Source: Spirochaetales bacterium (lineage in GTDB: Bacteria > Spirochaetota > Spirochaetia > Treponematales > UBA12059). From it: 64,000 bases of DNA. A model generated the notes under the pieces. It had not been told where the DNA came from. It ran no database searches and worked only from the letters and a program-made list of their open reading frames with translations. This document shows positions 16,302 to 25,702 of the stretch, piece by piece. The stretch spans positions 1 through 64,000 of the forward strand of contig JAFGJV010000048.1 in the NCBI GenBank assembly GCA_016928955.1, read 5' to 3'. How positions within the stretch are numbered: position 1 is the stretch's first letter; every line of letters starts with the position of its first letter. Both the position numbers and the translations under genes were made by a program.

Positions 16302-18496
16302 AGCGCAATCCCGAATCCGTGCTCAACGTTCTTGGCAAGACCCAATACCTGGACGACCTGCCGGAAAACGCCGGCATGCTCCATGCCGCCGTGGTGCTGT
16401 CGCCGTCCGCCCATGGCCGTTTTTCGGGCCTGGACACCGCGGCGGCTCTGGCCATGGATTCCTCCGTACGCGTGGTGGTGGCGGCAGACATACCCGGCCA
16501 GAACGAGCTTGGCACGGCCGTGTTCGACGAGCCGCTCCTGGCCGCCGGCGAATGGCACTACCACGGCCAGGTGCTGGCCCTGGTCCTGGCGTCCAGCCGC
16601 TCGCTGGCCAGGAAAGCGGCGGCCCGCGTGGCCGTCCAGGGGGCCGAACAGCTGCCCGCGGTGACCGACCCGAGGGAGGCGGCCGCCCGGGGAAACATCA
16701 TACTCAGCCCCCGCACCCAGCGTTCCGGCGACGTGGATACCGCCTTCTTGGCCTGCGACGTGGTGGTATCCGGCCGCGTGGAGTCGGGCGGACAGGAACA
16801 CGTGTACCTGGAGACCCAGGGAGCCATAGCCTGGCCGGACGATTCTGGCGGCGTGCGCCTTTTGTCGGGAACCCAGTCCCCGTCCGGTGTGCAGAAGATC
16901 GTGGCCCGCGTCCTTGGCCTGCCCATGAACCTGGTCGAGGTGGAAACCAGGCGCTTGGGCGGCGCGTTCGGCGGCAAGGAGGACCAGGCAACGGGCTGGG
17001 CGGCCCTGGCTGCCCTCGGCGCCGTGGTCAGCGGCCGGCCGGTCAAGATCAACCTCAACCGCCGCGACGACATGGTCGCCACGGGCAAACGCCATCCCTA
17101 TTCGTCGGACTTCCGCATAGGCCTGAAAAAGGACGGAACCATCTTGGCCTTTGAGGCGGATTTCTACCAGAACTCGGGCGCGGCCACAGACCTGTCGCCA
17201 GCCATCATCCCGCGCACCCTCTTCCACGCGGCCGGCGCCTACCACATACCCAATGTCCGCGTGACGGGCACCATGTGCCGCACCAACCTGATTCCCTTCA
17301 CGGCCTTCAGGGGCTTTGGCGGGCCCCAGGGCTTCTTCGTGATAGAGAGCGCCATAGACGCCGCGGCCAGGGCCCTGGGCATTGAGCCCGCCGACATACA
17401 GCGCCGCAACCTGCTGTCCGATGGCGACGAGTTCCACTACGGCATGGTCGCGGAGGATCCACGCGCCAAGGAGACCATGGAGCGCTGCCTGGCCAAGGCA
17501 GACTGGAACAAGCTCAGGGCAGACATACGCGACTTCAACGCGGCTCACGCCGGGCTGAAACGCGGGGCGGCCGCAACGCCCGTGTGCTTTGGCATCAGCT
17601 TTACCAAGATCATGATGAACCAGGGAGGGGCCCTGGTCCATATATACAATGACGGCTCCGTGGGCGTGAGCACGGGCGCCGTCGAGATGGGCCAGGGAGT
17701 TGGCCGCAAAATAGCCCTCGTCGTGGCCGATGCCCTGGGCATACCCGATTCCAAGGTCAAGATAGAGACCACCCGCACGGTCACCGTGGCCAACACCATG
17801 CCCACGGCGGCCAGCACCGGAACGGACATAAACGCCATGGCCGCCAAGATAGCCTGCGACCAGCTCCGCGCCCGCCTGGACGCGCTGGCCAAGGACAGAC
17901 CCGGCCTGGACTTTGTCCAACTGGTAGCCCTGGCCCACGAACAGCGGGTGGACCTGTCGGCCCACGCCTTCTACGCCACGCCCGGCCTCCACTATGACCT
18001 GGCAACCGAGAAGGGCAAACCCTTCCACTACCACGTATACGGATGCGCCGTGGTTACCGCCACGCTGGACGTGCTCAGGGGCACATACCAGTTCGACGAC
18101 GCGTTCATTGTTCACGATATAGCCCACTCCATAGACCCGGTGATAGATCGTGGCCAGGTGGAAGGAGCTTTTGCCCAGGGCCTGGGCTGGGCAGCCCTGG
18201 AGGAACTGGCCTTTGGAGCCGACGGTCGCCTGCTTGCCAACACCCTGTCCACCTACAAACTGCCTGACGCTCATTTCATGCCGCGCATGGACGTGGAATT
18301 CCTCGAGCGGCCCAATCCCGGCACCGTGGCCAACTCCAAGGCCGTGGGCGAGCCGCCCCTGATGTACGGCATAGCCGGCTACTTTGCCGTGCTGGACGCC
18401 CTGAAAGCCGTCCATCCGGACAAACCCGCCTTCTATGACCTTCCCATGACCCCTGAGAAGGCCCTGCGCTTCCTGAGCGAGGAGGACAGCCCATGA
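16298..18496 (+). CDS. Xanthine dehydrogenase large (molybdopterin) subunit
   Basis: 732 residues of the molybdenum hydroxylase fold without Fe-S domains, partner of the preceding gene. Key motifs are GGAFGGKED (about 220-228), TAFRGFGGPQGFF (about 335-347), holding the Arg equivalent to Arg880 of bovine xanthine oxidase, and GEPPLMYG near 685 with the catalytic Glu. The retained Arg supports a purine substrate over an aldehyde. Reaction: hypoxanthine to xanthine and xanthine to urate. ATG 16298 overlaps the upstream stop by 4 bases; the in-frame ATG at 16262 lies inside that gene. Confidence 0.92.
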   Translation: MKRNPESVLNVLGKTQYLDDLPENAGMLHAAVVLSPSAHGRFSGLDTAAALAMDSSVRVVVAADIPGQNELGTAVFDEPLLAAGEWHYHGQVLALVLASSRSLARKAAARVAVQGAEQLPAVTDPREAAARGNIILSPRTQRSGDVDTAFLACDVVVSGRVESGGQEHVYLETQGAIAWPDDSGGVRLLSGTQSPSGVQKIVARVLGLPMNLVEVETRRLGGAFGGKEDQATGWAALAALGAVVSGRPVKINLNRRDDMVATGKRHPYSSDFRIGLKKDGTILAFEADFYQNSGAATDLSPAIIPRTLFHAAGAYHIPNVRVTGTMCRTNLIPFTAFRGFGGPQGFFVIESAIDAAARALGIEPADIQRRNLLSDGDEFHYGMVAEDPRAKETMERCLAKADWNKLRADIRDFNAAHAGLKRGAAATPVCFGISFTKIMMNQGGALVHIYNDGSVGVSTGAVEMGQGVGRKIALVVADALGIPDSKVKIETTRTVTVANTMPTAASTGTDINAMAAKIACDQLRARLDALAKDRPGLDFVQLVALAHEQRVDLSAHAFYATPGLHYDLATEKGKPFHYHVYGCAVVTATLDVLRGTYQFDDAFIVHDIAHSIDPVIDRGQVEGAFAQGLGWAALEELAFGADGRLLANTLSTYKLPDAHFMPRMDVEFLERPNPGTVANSKAVGEPPLMYGIAGYFAVLDALKAVHPDKPAFYDLPMTPEKALRFLSEEDSP

Positions 18497-19938
18497 TCGT
18501 GCGAAACGCCCTGTGCGCTCTGCCCGGCAGGCAGGAACTGGTCAAAACCGACCTTGCCGTATCGGACGACTCCGGCCGAATCCGGGAGCTTGGGCTGGGC
18601 ATCCAGCCAGCGACCGGCGAGGCTGTCCTTGACGCTGAAGGCCTTGAGCTCTACCCCGGCGCCATAGATCCCCACGTCCACTTTGACGAACCCGGCTTTA
18701 CCACCAGGGAAGACTTCTACCATGGCTCCATGGCCGCCGCCCGGGGCGGGGTCACCACGGTCATAGACATGCCGTGCACATCCCAGCCCCCGGTCACCAC
18801 GCTGGACAACCTGAAGGCCAAGCTCGAGGTGATAAGCGAGCGCAGCGTGGTGGACTTTGCCCTGTACGGGGGCGTGTCCGGGAACCGCGTTGAGCAGGCC
18901 CTGGCCATCGATATGGAAGCCCTTGCGCCCTATGTCGTCGGGTTCAAATGCTACTTCGTGTCCGGCATGGATACCTTCACGGCTGTAGACCACTACAGCT
19001 TTGGCCTGGCCGCGCGCAAGGCAGCCGAGCTGGGCAGGCCGCTCCTCCTCCACTCCGAGGACGCTGGCATTGTGGGTCCGGCCACCAAAGCGGTCAAGGA
19101 ACGTCTCCAGGAAGATGACCGGGAGGCTGATTGGGCCGACTATGTGGCGTCCAGGCCAGAATCCGCGGAACTGGTGGCCGCGGCCTCGGCGCTTGCCCTG
19201 GCCCGCGGGCGAGAGGGCACCCTCCACGTGGTCCACGTGGGCACGGCCGAGGCGGCCGAGCTTCTTGCCGCCGGTGGCGCGAGCGCGGAAACCTGCCCCC
19301 ACTATCTGGCTTTTTCCGTGGATGATTTTGCGGACAAAGGCTCGTCCCTGAAAACCGCGCCGCCGGTCAAGGCCAGGGGCCAGGCCGCCCGTCTGTGGAA
19401 ACTGCTGGCGGACGGGGTGATAGCCTTTGTCACCAGCGACCACGCCCCCTGCACCCTGGCCGAGAAGAACACAGGATCGGTGTGGAACGATTACGGCGGC
19501 ATCCCTGGCACGGGCACACTCTTCCCCTACCTCTACTCTGAAGGCTACAAGGCCGGACGCCTTTCCCTGCCGGCCTTCCTCAGGGCCACGGGCGCCGGGG
19601 CGGCCCAACGCTACGGCCTGTCTGGCCGCAAAGGATCGCTGGAGGTCGGCAAGGACGCCGACTTTGTCCTTGTGGATCCCGCCGGCGGCTACGTTATCAG
19701 CGGCGCGGCCCTCCTCAGCAAGGGCACCGTCACGCCTTTTGAAGGCATGAGCCTGCGCGGCTCCATCAAGGCTACCTTCGTGCGCGGCAGGCCCGTGTGG
19801 CTGGCTAATTCCGCGCCGGAGGCATGGCATCTGGCTGGTAGTTTGGCTGACCACGCGCACAAGGATACGCACGCGGCTGACGGCTCTATCGTCGCCGAAC
19901 CTGGATACGGAAACCACATACTCTGGGGGTATAGGTGA
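18493..19938 (+). CDS. hyuA: Cyclic amidohydrolase (HyuA; allantoinase/dihydropyrimidinase family)
   Basis: 481 residues of the urease-like amidohydrolase superfamily. Binuclear metal ligands are visible: DPHVHFDEPG, GFKCYF with the Lys expected to be carbamylated, LLHSED, VVHVGTAEAAE and TSDHAPC. The closest named families are allantoinase and hydantoinase. In the anaerobic urate cluster this gene is thought to open a ring intermediate, and the exact substrate is not settled by sequence. It overlaps xdh (ATGA) and ygfK (GTGA), so it is translationally coupled on both sides. Confidence 0.87.
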   Translation: MIVRNALCALPGRQELVKTDLAVSDDSGRIRELGLGIQPATGEAVLDAEGLELYPGAIDPHVHFDEPGFTTREDFYHGSMAAARGGVTTVIDMPCTSQPPVTTLDNLKAKLEVISERSVVDFALYGGVSGNRVEQALAIDMEALAPYVVGFKCYFVSGMDTFTAVDHYSFGLAARKAAELGRPLLLHSEDAGIVGPATKAVKERLQEDDREADWADYVASRPESAELVAAASALALARGREGTLHVVHVGTAEAAELLAAGGASAETCPHYLAFSVDDFADKGSSLKTAPPVKARGQAARLWKLLADGVIAFVTSDHAPCTLAEKNTGSVWNDYGGIPGTGTLFPYLYSEGYKAGRLSLPAFLRATGAGAAQRYGLSGRKGSLEVGKDADFVLVDPAGGYVISGAALLSKGTVTPFEGMSLRGSIKATFVRGRPVWLANSAPEAWHLAGSLADHAHKDTHAADGSIVAEPGYGNHILWGYR

Positions 19939-22900
19939 GCAAGATCATGAGAGCCCTGCCCATGCGCGAGCTTTTGTCGCGCGTGGCGGGCGAATGGGCT
20001 GCCAAGCGGAGCGCCTTCGACATACCGGAGGAGAGCGTCCGCAGGGTCCTCGCGCTGGAAGCGTCGTCGCCCGGCTTCCAATTCAACGGGCTCCGCGTGG
20101 CCCTGCCCGTGGGCCCGGCTGCCGGTCCGCACACGCAGATAGCGCCCAACCTGGTGGCAGGCTGGCTGGCCGGCTCGCGCGTGTTCGAGCTCAAGACCGT
20201 GCAGGTCAACGACAGCCTGGACATAGACAAGCCGTGCATAGACGCCCTGGACGAGGGCCACAACGTGGAATGGTCCACCGAGCTCAGCCTGGAGGAGGCG
20301 CGCGCGGAGTACCTGCGCGGCTGGATAGCCATACACCTGCTCCGGGCCGCACTGTCGTCGCCCGAGGCAGAGCCGGGTCCCGTGGCCTTCAACATGTCCG
20401 TGGGCTACACCCTGGACGGCATCAAGAGCGAGCGCATGGACGCGTTCATAGAAGGCATGCGCTCCCCCGGTGGCACGGCGACGTGGCGGGAAGCCATGGA
20501 CGACGCCAGAGCCGCGGTGGACGGCCAGCGCTTCAGCGCTGCCTTTGGTCCCGACGGAGCCAAGCGAGCGCGCGATGCCCTGGACGCCATGCCCGACCAG
20601 CCCGTCCACTCGGTCACCCTGTCCACCATGCACGGCTGCCCGCCGGACGAAATCGAGCGCATAGGCGCGTACCTGATCAAGGATAAGGGCTTTGACACCT
20701 TCATCAAGCTCAATCCCACCCTGCTTGGCTACGACGAGGCGCGCTCGATCCTGGACCGTACCGGCTGGGAGCGGGTACGCATCACCCGGCCCAACTTTGA
20801 GCACGACCTTCAGTTTGACGCCGCCCTTGCCCTGATAGCGTCCCTGGAAAAGGCCGCGGCCGACTCGGGACTGCGCTTTGGTATCAAGCTGTCCAATACC
20901 CTGGCCAACGTCAACGACGGAACCCGGCTACCCGGTGGCGAGCGCTACATGTCCGGCCGCGCCCTGTTCCCCCTGACCACCCGCCTGGCAGCCCGCCTGG
21001 CAAGGGCCCTGAGCCGGCCGCCCCTGTTCAGCTACTGCGGCGGCGTGTCTGCCGGCAATGTTGGCGCCTCCCTTGACGCGGGCCTCGGGCCCCTGACCGT
21101 GGCCACGGACATACTGAAGCCCGGCGGCTACCTCCGCCTTGAGCCCATGGCCAGGGAGGCAGTGGCCGCCCTCAAGCGCGGCGTGCCCAAAGCGCCCGAC
21201 CCGGACAAATTGGATGCCCTGGCCGCATCCGCCTTGTCCATGCCCGAGTACCGGGGCGACTACAAAAAAGGACGCGCGCGTATAGCCCGGACCCTGCCCC
21301 TCTCCGACTGCTTTGCCGCGCCCTGCGTGGAAGCCTGTCCGGCCAACCAGAAGGCTCCCGCCTACATCAAAACCCTGGGCAAAGGCGACGCCAAAGGCGC
21401 CTTGGCCATCATCCTTGAGGACAATCCCCTGCCGCGCGTTACCGGTGTCCTGTGCGACCACCAGTGCATGCCGGTCTGCTCCCGGGTCGACTATGAAGGC
21501 CCCGTGAACATACGCGCCATGAAACTGGCCAGCGCCCGCAGGGCTGAATTGGCCGCTCGCCCGGCTCCGCGTGTCAGCGGCAAGGGCAAGGCGGCCGTGG
21601 TCGGCGCCGGGCCCGCCGGCCTGGCATGCGCCCATTTCCTGGCCCTGGACGGCTACCCGGTCACCGTGTTCGACACGGCGCCCGGCCCCGGCGGCGTGCC
21701 GGCCAACGTGATACCGGCCTTCCGCATCGACCCGTCGGACATAGCCGCCGACGTGGACAGGATCCAGGCCCTGGGCGCTGAGTTCCGCTTCGGCTGGGAC
21801 GGCGGCATCGACATGGATGCCTTGAAACAGGACGGCTACACAAGTTTCGTGGTGGCCACCGGGGCGCCCGTGCCCCGTGCCCTGGACCTCAAGGGCGCTG
21901 GCATACCCGTGGTCGATGCGCTTGAGTTCCTGGAAGCCGCCCATGTTTCCGCCCGTGGAGGCAAGCCGGGTCCCTGGGACGGCGTCCGCGCCGTTGCCGT
22001 GGTCGGCGGCGGCAACACGGCCATGGACGCCGCACGGGTGGCAGCCCGCCTGCCCGGCTCGCCGTCAGTCAGTATCCTGTACCGCCGCACCCTGGCGGAG
22101 ATGCCGGCCGACCGCGAGGAGTTCGAGGCGGCCCTGGCGGACGGCGTCAAATATCGCGAACTGTCCCTGCCGGAAACTGCCGAGGCGGCCGCGGGAGGGG
22201 ACTTGCCCACGCTGACCGTGCGCGAGATGGAACTCGGGGCGCCGGACTCGTCTGGCCGGCGAGCTCCCGTTCAGAGCGACAGGACCACGCGCATGCCCTG
22301 CGAGCTCCTGGTGGCCGCGGTTGGCGAAAGCCCCGATTCGCGGCTCCTGTCGTCGCTGGGCGTGGCCGTGGAATCGTCCGGCCGACCCGTCGTCGACCAG
22401 CGCACCATGCTGAGCGGGGCGCAGGGCGTCTTTGTTGTGGGCGACGCTCGCCGGGGCCCGGCCAGCATCATAGCGGCTGAGGCGGACGGCAAGAAGGCTG
22501 CGCACGCCATCCTCCGTATAGCGGGCATCGAACCGTCCGGCATGGACCTGCGGCCCGGTCCCATCGACCGGGAAGCCCTGTCCCGCCGAGGAGAGATCAT
22601 AGCGCCGGCGGCATCGGACGGCGAGCTGGACGACGAAGGCGTCAGCCGGGAAGCGTCGCGCTGCCTGTCCTGCGGTTCGGCCTGCCTGCGCTGCGTGGAA
22701 GTCTGCCCGAACCGGGCCAATCTGGCCCTGCCCGTTGACGTGCACGCTGGCGGCCCCTTTACGCAGGCCCTGCAGATCCTCCATATCGACGAACTCTGCA
22801 ACGAGTGCGGCAACTGCGGCTTCTTCTGCCCGTACGACGGCGAGCCCTTTACGGGCAAGCCGACGCTGTTCCGCGACGAAACGACTCTGCGCGCCAGCGG

Positions 22901-23102
22901 CAACGCCGGGTTTGCCTTCCTTGGCGCCGGACCCGAACCGGAGCTGGCGCTCAGATCGGAACCCGGCCGCCGCGACGACGTGGTCGTCCTTCCCTATTCC
23001 GCGTGGAGCCGCACGGCCGACGCAGAGAACGCAGGCCTCATAGCCATGGCCCGTACCGTCCTGGCCGAACACGACTACCTGCTGCCCGGAGGCCGCCCAT
23101 GA
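19935..23102 (+). CDS. ygfK: YgfK-type Fe-S flavoprotein oxidoreductase
   Basis: 1055 residues (E. coli YgfK is about 1030), often annotated as a putative selenate reductase subunit. The N-terminal third is dihydroorotate-dehydrogenase-like (VGPAAGPHTQIAPNLVAG). A glutamate-synthase-beta-like unit follows: CVEACPANQKAP and CDHQCMPVCSR Fe-S ligands, FAD motif VVGAGPAGLACAH, NAD(P)H motif VVGGGNTAMDAARVAAR and a second FAD motif VFVVGDARRGPA. The C-terminus has ferredoxin-like CLSCGSACLRCVEVCPN and CNECGNCGFFCPYDG. In the anaerobic purine route it is a candidate for reductive attack on the urate ring. The start is GTG overlapping hyuA. Confidence 0.9.
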   Translation: MSKIMRALPMRELLSRVAGEWAAKRSAFDIPEESVRRVLALEASSPGFQFNGLRVALPVGPAAGPHTQIAPNLVAGWLAGSRVFELKTVQVNDSLDIDKPCIDALDEGHNVEWSTELSLEEARAEYLRGWIAIHLLRAALSSPEAEPGPVAFNMSVGYTLDGIKSERMDAFIEGMRSPGGTATWREAMDDARAAVDGQRFSAAFGPDGAKRARDALDAMPDQPVHSVTLSTMHGCPPDEIERIGAYLIKDKGFDTFIKLNPTLLGYDEARSILDRTGWERVRITRPNFEHDLQFDAALALIASLEKAAADSGLRFGIKLSNTLANVNDGTRLPGGERYMSGRALFPLTTRLAARLARALSRPPLFSYCGGVSAGNVGASLDAGLGPLTVATDILKPGGYLRLEPMAREAVAALKRGVPKAPDPDKLDALAASALSMPEYRGDYKKGRARIARTLPLSDCFAAPCVEACPANQKAPAYIKTLGKGDAKGALAIILEDNPLPRVTGVLCDHQCMPVCSRVDYEGPVNIRAMKLASARRAELAARPAPRVSGKGKAAVVGAGPAGLACAHFLALDGYPVTVFDTAPGPGGVPANVIPAFRIDPSDIAADVDRIQALGAEFRFGWDGGIDMDALKQDGYTSFVVATGAPVPRALDLKGAGIPVVDALEFLEAAHVSARGGKPGPWDGVRAVAVVGGGNTAMDAARVAARLPGSPSVSILYRRTLAEMPADREEFEAALADGVKYRELSLPETAEAAAGGDLPTLTVREMELGAPDSSGRRAPVQSDRTTRMPCELLVAAVGESPDSRLLSSLGVAVESSGRPVVDQRTMLSGAQGVFVVGDARRGPASIIAAEADGKKAAHAILRIAGIEPSGMDLRPGPIDREALSRRGEIIAPAASDGELDDEGVSREASRCLSCGSACLRCVEVCPNRANLALPVDVHAGGPFTQALQILHIDELCNECGNCGFFCPYDGEPFTGKPTLFRDETTLRASGNAGFAFLGAGPEPELALRSEPGRRDDVVVLPYSAWSRTADAENAGLIAMARTVLAEHDYLLPGGRP

Positions 23103-24421
23103 TCGTCATAGAGAACGCCCGCGTGCTCAACCTGAGCCCCTCGTCTCTGTCCGGCCCCGTGGACATAGCCGTGGATGGTTCGACCATCGCGGCCGTCGGC
23201 CAGGGCCTGGCCGCAAAATACCCGGAGGCCGAGCGCCACCGGGCGGACGGCATCGTGAGCCCTGGCCTGGTGTGCTCGCACAACCATTTCTACTCGGCCC
23301 TGGCCCGCGGACTCATGGTAGCCGTGCAACCGAGCAAGGACTTTGCCCAACAGTTGAAGCACCTGTGGTGGCGCCTGGACAGGGCCCTGGATCCGGACAT
23401 AGTACGCGCGTCTGGACTGGTTGGCGCAGCGGAAGCCGCGCGCTGGGGCGTTACGTCGGTGGTCGACCACCACGCCAGCCCGGAGTTCATAGACGGGTCC
23501 CTGGACGTCCTGGCCGAGGGTTTCAAAACCGTGGGCCTGCGCGGCGTCCTGTGCTACGAGACCACGGACCGAAATGGCATGGATGGTGCCCGAGCCGGCG
23601 TCCGCGAGAACCTGCGCTGGGCCAAGGCCGTGGACGACGCCCGCGCTGCCGGCCAGGAGCCCCTCATGGAGGCCATGATAGGCGCCCACGCCCCCTTCAC
23701 GGTGGGTGACGATACGCTGTCAAGCCTGTCGGACGCCGTGAGAGCAAGCGGCAGGGGTATACACATCCACGTGGCCGAGGACAAATACGACGCCGTGCAC
23801 AGCCGCCATGAACACGGCCTTGACATAGCCGTACGGCTGGACAGGGCAGGCGTACTGGGACCTGCGTCCCTCCTGGTCCACGGCCTGTACCTCACCGACA
23901 GCGAGGTTGACCTGATCAACGAGCGCGACGCCTTCCTGGCGCACAACGCCCAGTCCAACATGAACAACGCCGTGGGCTACAACGCCCTCCTGCCGAAGTA
24001 CCGCAACGCCGTGCTGGGCACGGACGGCATAGGCTCGGACATGCTGGCTGCGGCCAACTGGGCGTACTTCAAGCACCGGGACTCGGGCGGCCAACTCTGG
24101 ATGGACGCCTTCCTGGGCATGCTCCAGAACGGCAACCGCCTCCTGGAGCGCTGCTTCCCCGGCAAACGTTTTGGCAGGGTGGAGCCGGGCTACCAGGCCG
24201 ACCTGGCCTTCTGGGATTACGACCCGCCCACGCCCCTCGTGGACGGGAACGTGGCCGGCCACGCGGCCTTCGGATTGTCGTCGGGCTTTGTGTCCGGCAC
24301 CATGGTGGGGGGAAAATTCGTCTTCAAGAACAGACACGCAACGTTCGACTACGCCGCGGCCATGGCCGCGGGCCGGGAGCAGACGGTACGGCTGTGGAAA
24401 CGCATGGAGGAAAGGGTATGA
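23099..24421 (+). CDS. ssnA: SsnA-type amidohydrolase
   Basis: 440 residues, as in E. coli SsnA. Superfamily metal ligands: CSHNHFYSALARG (HxH), HIHVAEDKYD, LLVHGLYLTD and LGTDGIGSD. The family acts on C-N bonds of aminated or cyclic substrates; SsnA is a fixed partner of YgfK and is required for urate use in bacteria carrying this cluster, but its substrate is inferred. It overlaps ygfK upstream and ygeY downstream, each by ATGA. The open frame extends far upstream inside ygfK and is not used. Confidence 0.9.
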   Translation: MIVIENARVLNLSPSSLSGPVDIAVDGSTIAAVGQGLAAKYPEAERHRADGIVSPGLVCSHNHFYSALARGLMVAVQPSKDFAQQLKHLWWRLDRALDPDIVRASGLVGAAEAARWGVTSVVDHHASPEFIDGSLDVLAEGFKTVGLRGVLCYETTDRNGMDGARAGVRENLRWAKAVDDARAAGQEPLMEAMIGAHAPFTVGDDTLSSLSDAVRASGRGIHIHVAEDKYDAVHSRHEHGLDIAVRLDRAGVLGPASLLVHGLYLTDSEVDLINERDAFLAHNAQSNMNNAVGYNALLPKYRNAVLGTDGIGSDMLAAANWAYFKHRDSGGQLWMDAFLGMLQNGNRLLERCFPGKRFGRVEPGYQADLAFWDYDPPTPLVDGNVAGHAAFGLSSGFVSGTMVGGKFVFKNRHATFDYAAAMAAGREQTVRLWKRMEERV

Positions 24422-25638
24422 GCATTCAGAACGGCAAGGACATCAGGGCACGGGCCGAAGCACTCAGGGACTGGACGGCCAAAAACCTGTCAGACATCAT
24501 CAAGGTGCCGGCCATGAGCAACAAGGAAAAGGAGCGCATCCACTTCCTCAAGGCCATGTGCGAGAAGGCCGGCTTTGACGAGGTCCGCATAGACGGGCTT
24601 GGAAACCTGCTGGCGCGCGTCGGCAACGGGCCCAAAAAGCTGGTCATAGACGCGCACATAGACACGGTTGGCATAGGCGACCGCGCCCAGTGGAAGAAGG
24701 ACCCCTTCTCCGGCGACATAGAGAACGGCCTGGTCCACGGCCGGGGCACCAGCGACCAGACCGGCGGCGCAGCCGCCATGATCACCGCCGGCCGCATGCT
24801 CAAGGAAATGGGCTACTCAGGCCAGTACTCCGTGTGGTTCGCCTTCACCATCATTGAGGAGGACTGCGACGGTCTCTGCTGGAAATACCTGATCGAGGAG
24901 GAGGGCTTCAGGCCGGACTTCTTCGTGTCCACCGAGCCCACCAGCCTCAGGCTGTACCGCGGCCACCGCGGCCGCATGGAAATGGAAGTCCACCTCAAGG
25001 GAGTGTCCTGTCACGGCTCTGCGCCCGAGCGCGGGGTATCGGCCGCGTACAAGGCCGCCCGGGCGGCCCTGGCCATGGAGGCCCTGAACGACGCCCTCAA
25101 GCCGGATGACGACAATTTCCTGGGCAAGGGCACCGTGGTTGTGTCCAAGATCGACGTCCACGGTCCCAGCCAGTGCGCCGTGCCGGACCAGGCCATGCTG
25201 TACCTGGACCGCCGCCTGACCTGGGGCGAGACCAAGGACCTGGCCATCCAGCAGGTCAAGGACGCCATCAAGGCGGCCGGCGTGGACGAGGTCGAGGTGG
25301 TCATGCCCGAGTACGCCATACCCAGCTGGACCGGCAAGGATTACCGGCAGGAGCTGTATTTCCCCACCTGGAAATTCCCCGCCGACCATCCCTTCGTCAA
25401 GGCAGGCGTGTCAGCCCACGAGTCCGTCTTCGGTCAGGCTCCGGTGGTGGACAAGTGGACCTTCAGCACCAACGCGGTGGCCGTGGCCGGCAGGCACGGC
25501 ATACCGAGCATAGGTTTTGGCCCCGGCGACGAGAACCAGGCCCACGCGCCCAACGAGATCACCCGCGTGGACGACCTCTGGAAGGCAGCCGCTTTCTACG
25601 CCGCCCTGCCCTACGTGATGGACGAGGCCAGCCTGTGA
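24418..25638 (+). CDS. ygeY: YgeY-type M20-family metallohydrolase
   Basis: 406 residues (E. coli YgeY is about 403). Zinc ligands and catalytic residues of M20 enzymes are present: IDAHIDTVG (His and Asp), RGTSDQTGG, the general base pair in IIEEDCDG, STEPTSLRLYRGHRG and the terminal FGPGDENQAHAPNE His. A dimerisation lid interrupts the domain. It would hydrolyse an N-carbamoyl or amide bond in an open-chain intermediate. It is the last gene of the first tightly overlapping block; 64 bases separate it from the next gene. Confidence 0.9.
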   Translation: MSIQNGKDIRARAEALRDWTAKNLSDIIKVPAMSNKEKERIHFLKAMCEKAGFDEVRIDGLGNLLARVGNGPKKLVIDAHIDTVGIGDRAQWKKDPFSGDIENGLVHGRGTSDQTGGAAAMITAGRMLKEMGYSGQYSVWFAFTIIEEDCDGLCWKYLIEEEGFRPDFFVSTEPTSLRLYRGHRGRMEMEVHLKGVSCHGSAPERGVSAAYKAARAALAMEALNDALKPDDDNFLGKGTVVVSKIDVHGPSQCAVPDQAMLYLDRRLTWGETKDLAIQQVKDAIKAAGVDEVEVVMPEYAIPSWTGKDYRQELYFPTWKFPADHPFVKAGVSAHESVFGQAPVVDKWTFSTNAVAVAGRHGIPSIGFGPGDENQAHAPNEITRVDDLWKAAAFYAALPYVMDEASL

Positions 25639-25644
25639 AAGCGC

Positions 25645-25671
25645 ACCGCGGAGACTCGGCCACGCAGAGGG
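25645..25671 (+). repeat. Decayed copy of an interspersed palindromic repeat
   Basis: This stretch reads like one arm of the repeat at 33744-33851 (CCRCGGAGACWCGG followed by ACGCAGAGG). It occupies the break between ygeY and the next gene. Confidence 0.4.
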
Positions 25672-25702
25672 TGTGCGGAAAAGACGGGGTGGGACAAAGC
25701 TC

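Noticed and set aside
16211..18415. 734-codon open frame on the minus strand opposite the XDH large subunit
   Set aside because: A GC-rich antisense shadow: no recognisable domain, low-complexity His/Gly/Val-rich product, and a well-supported gene on the other strand.
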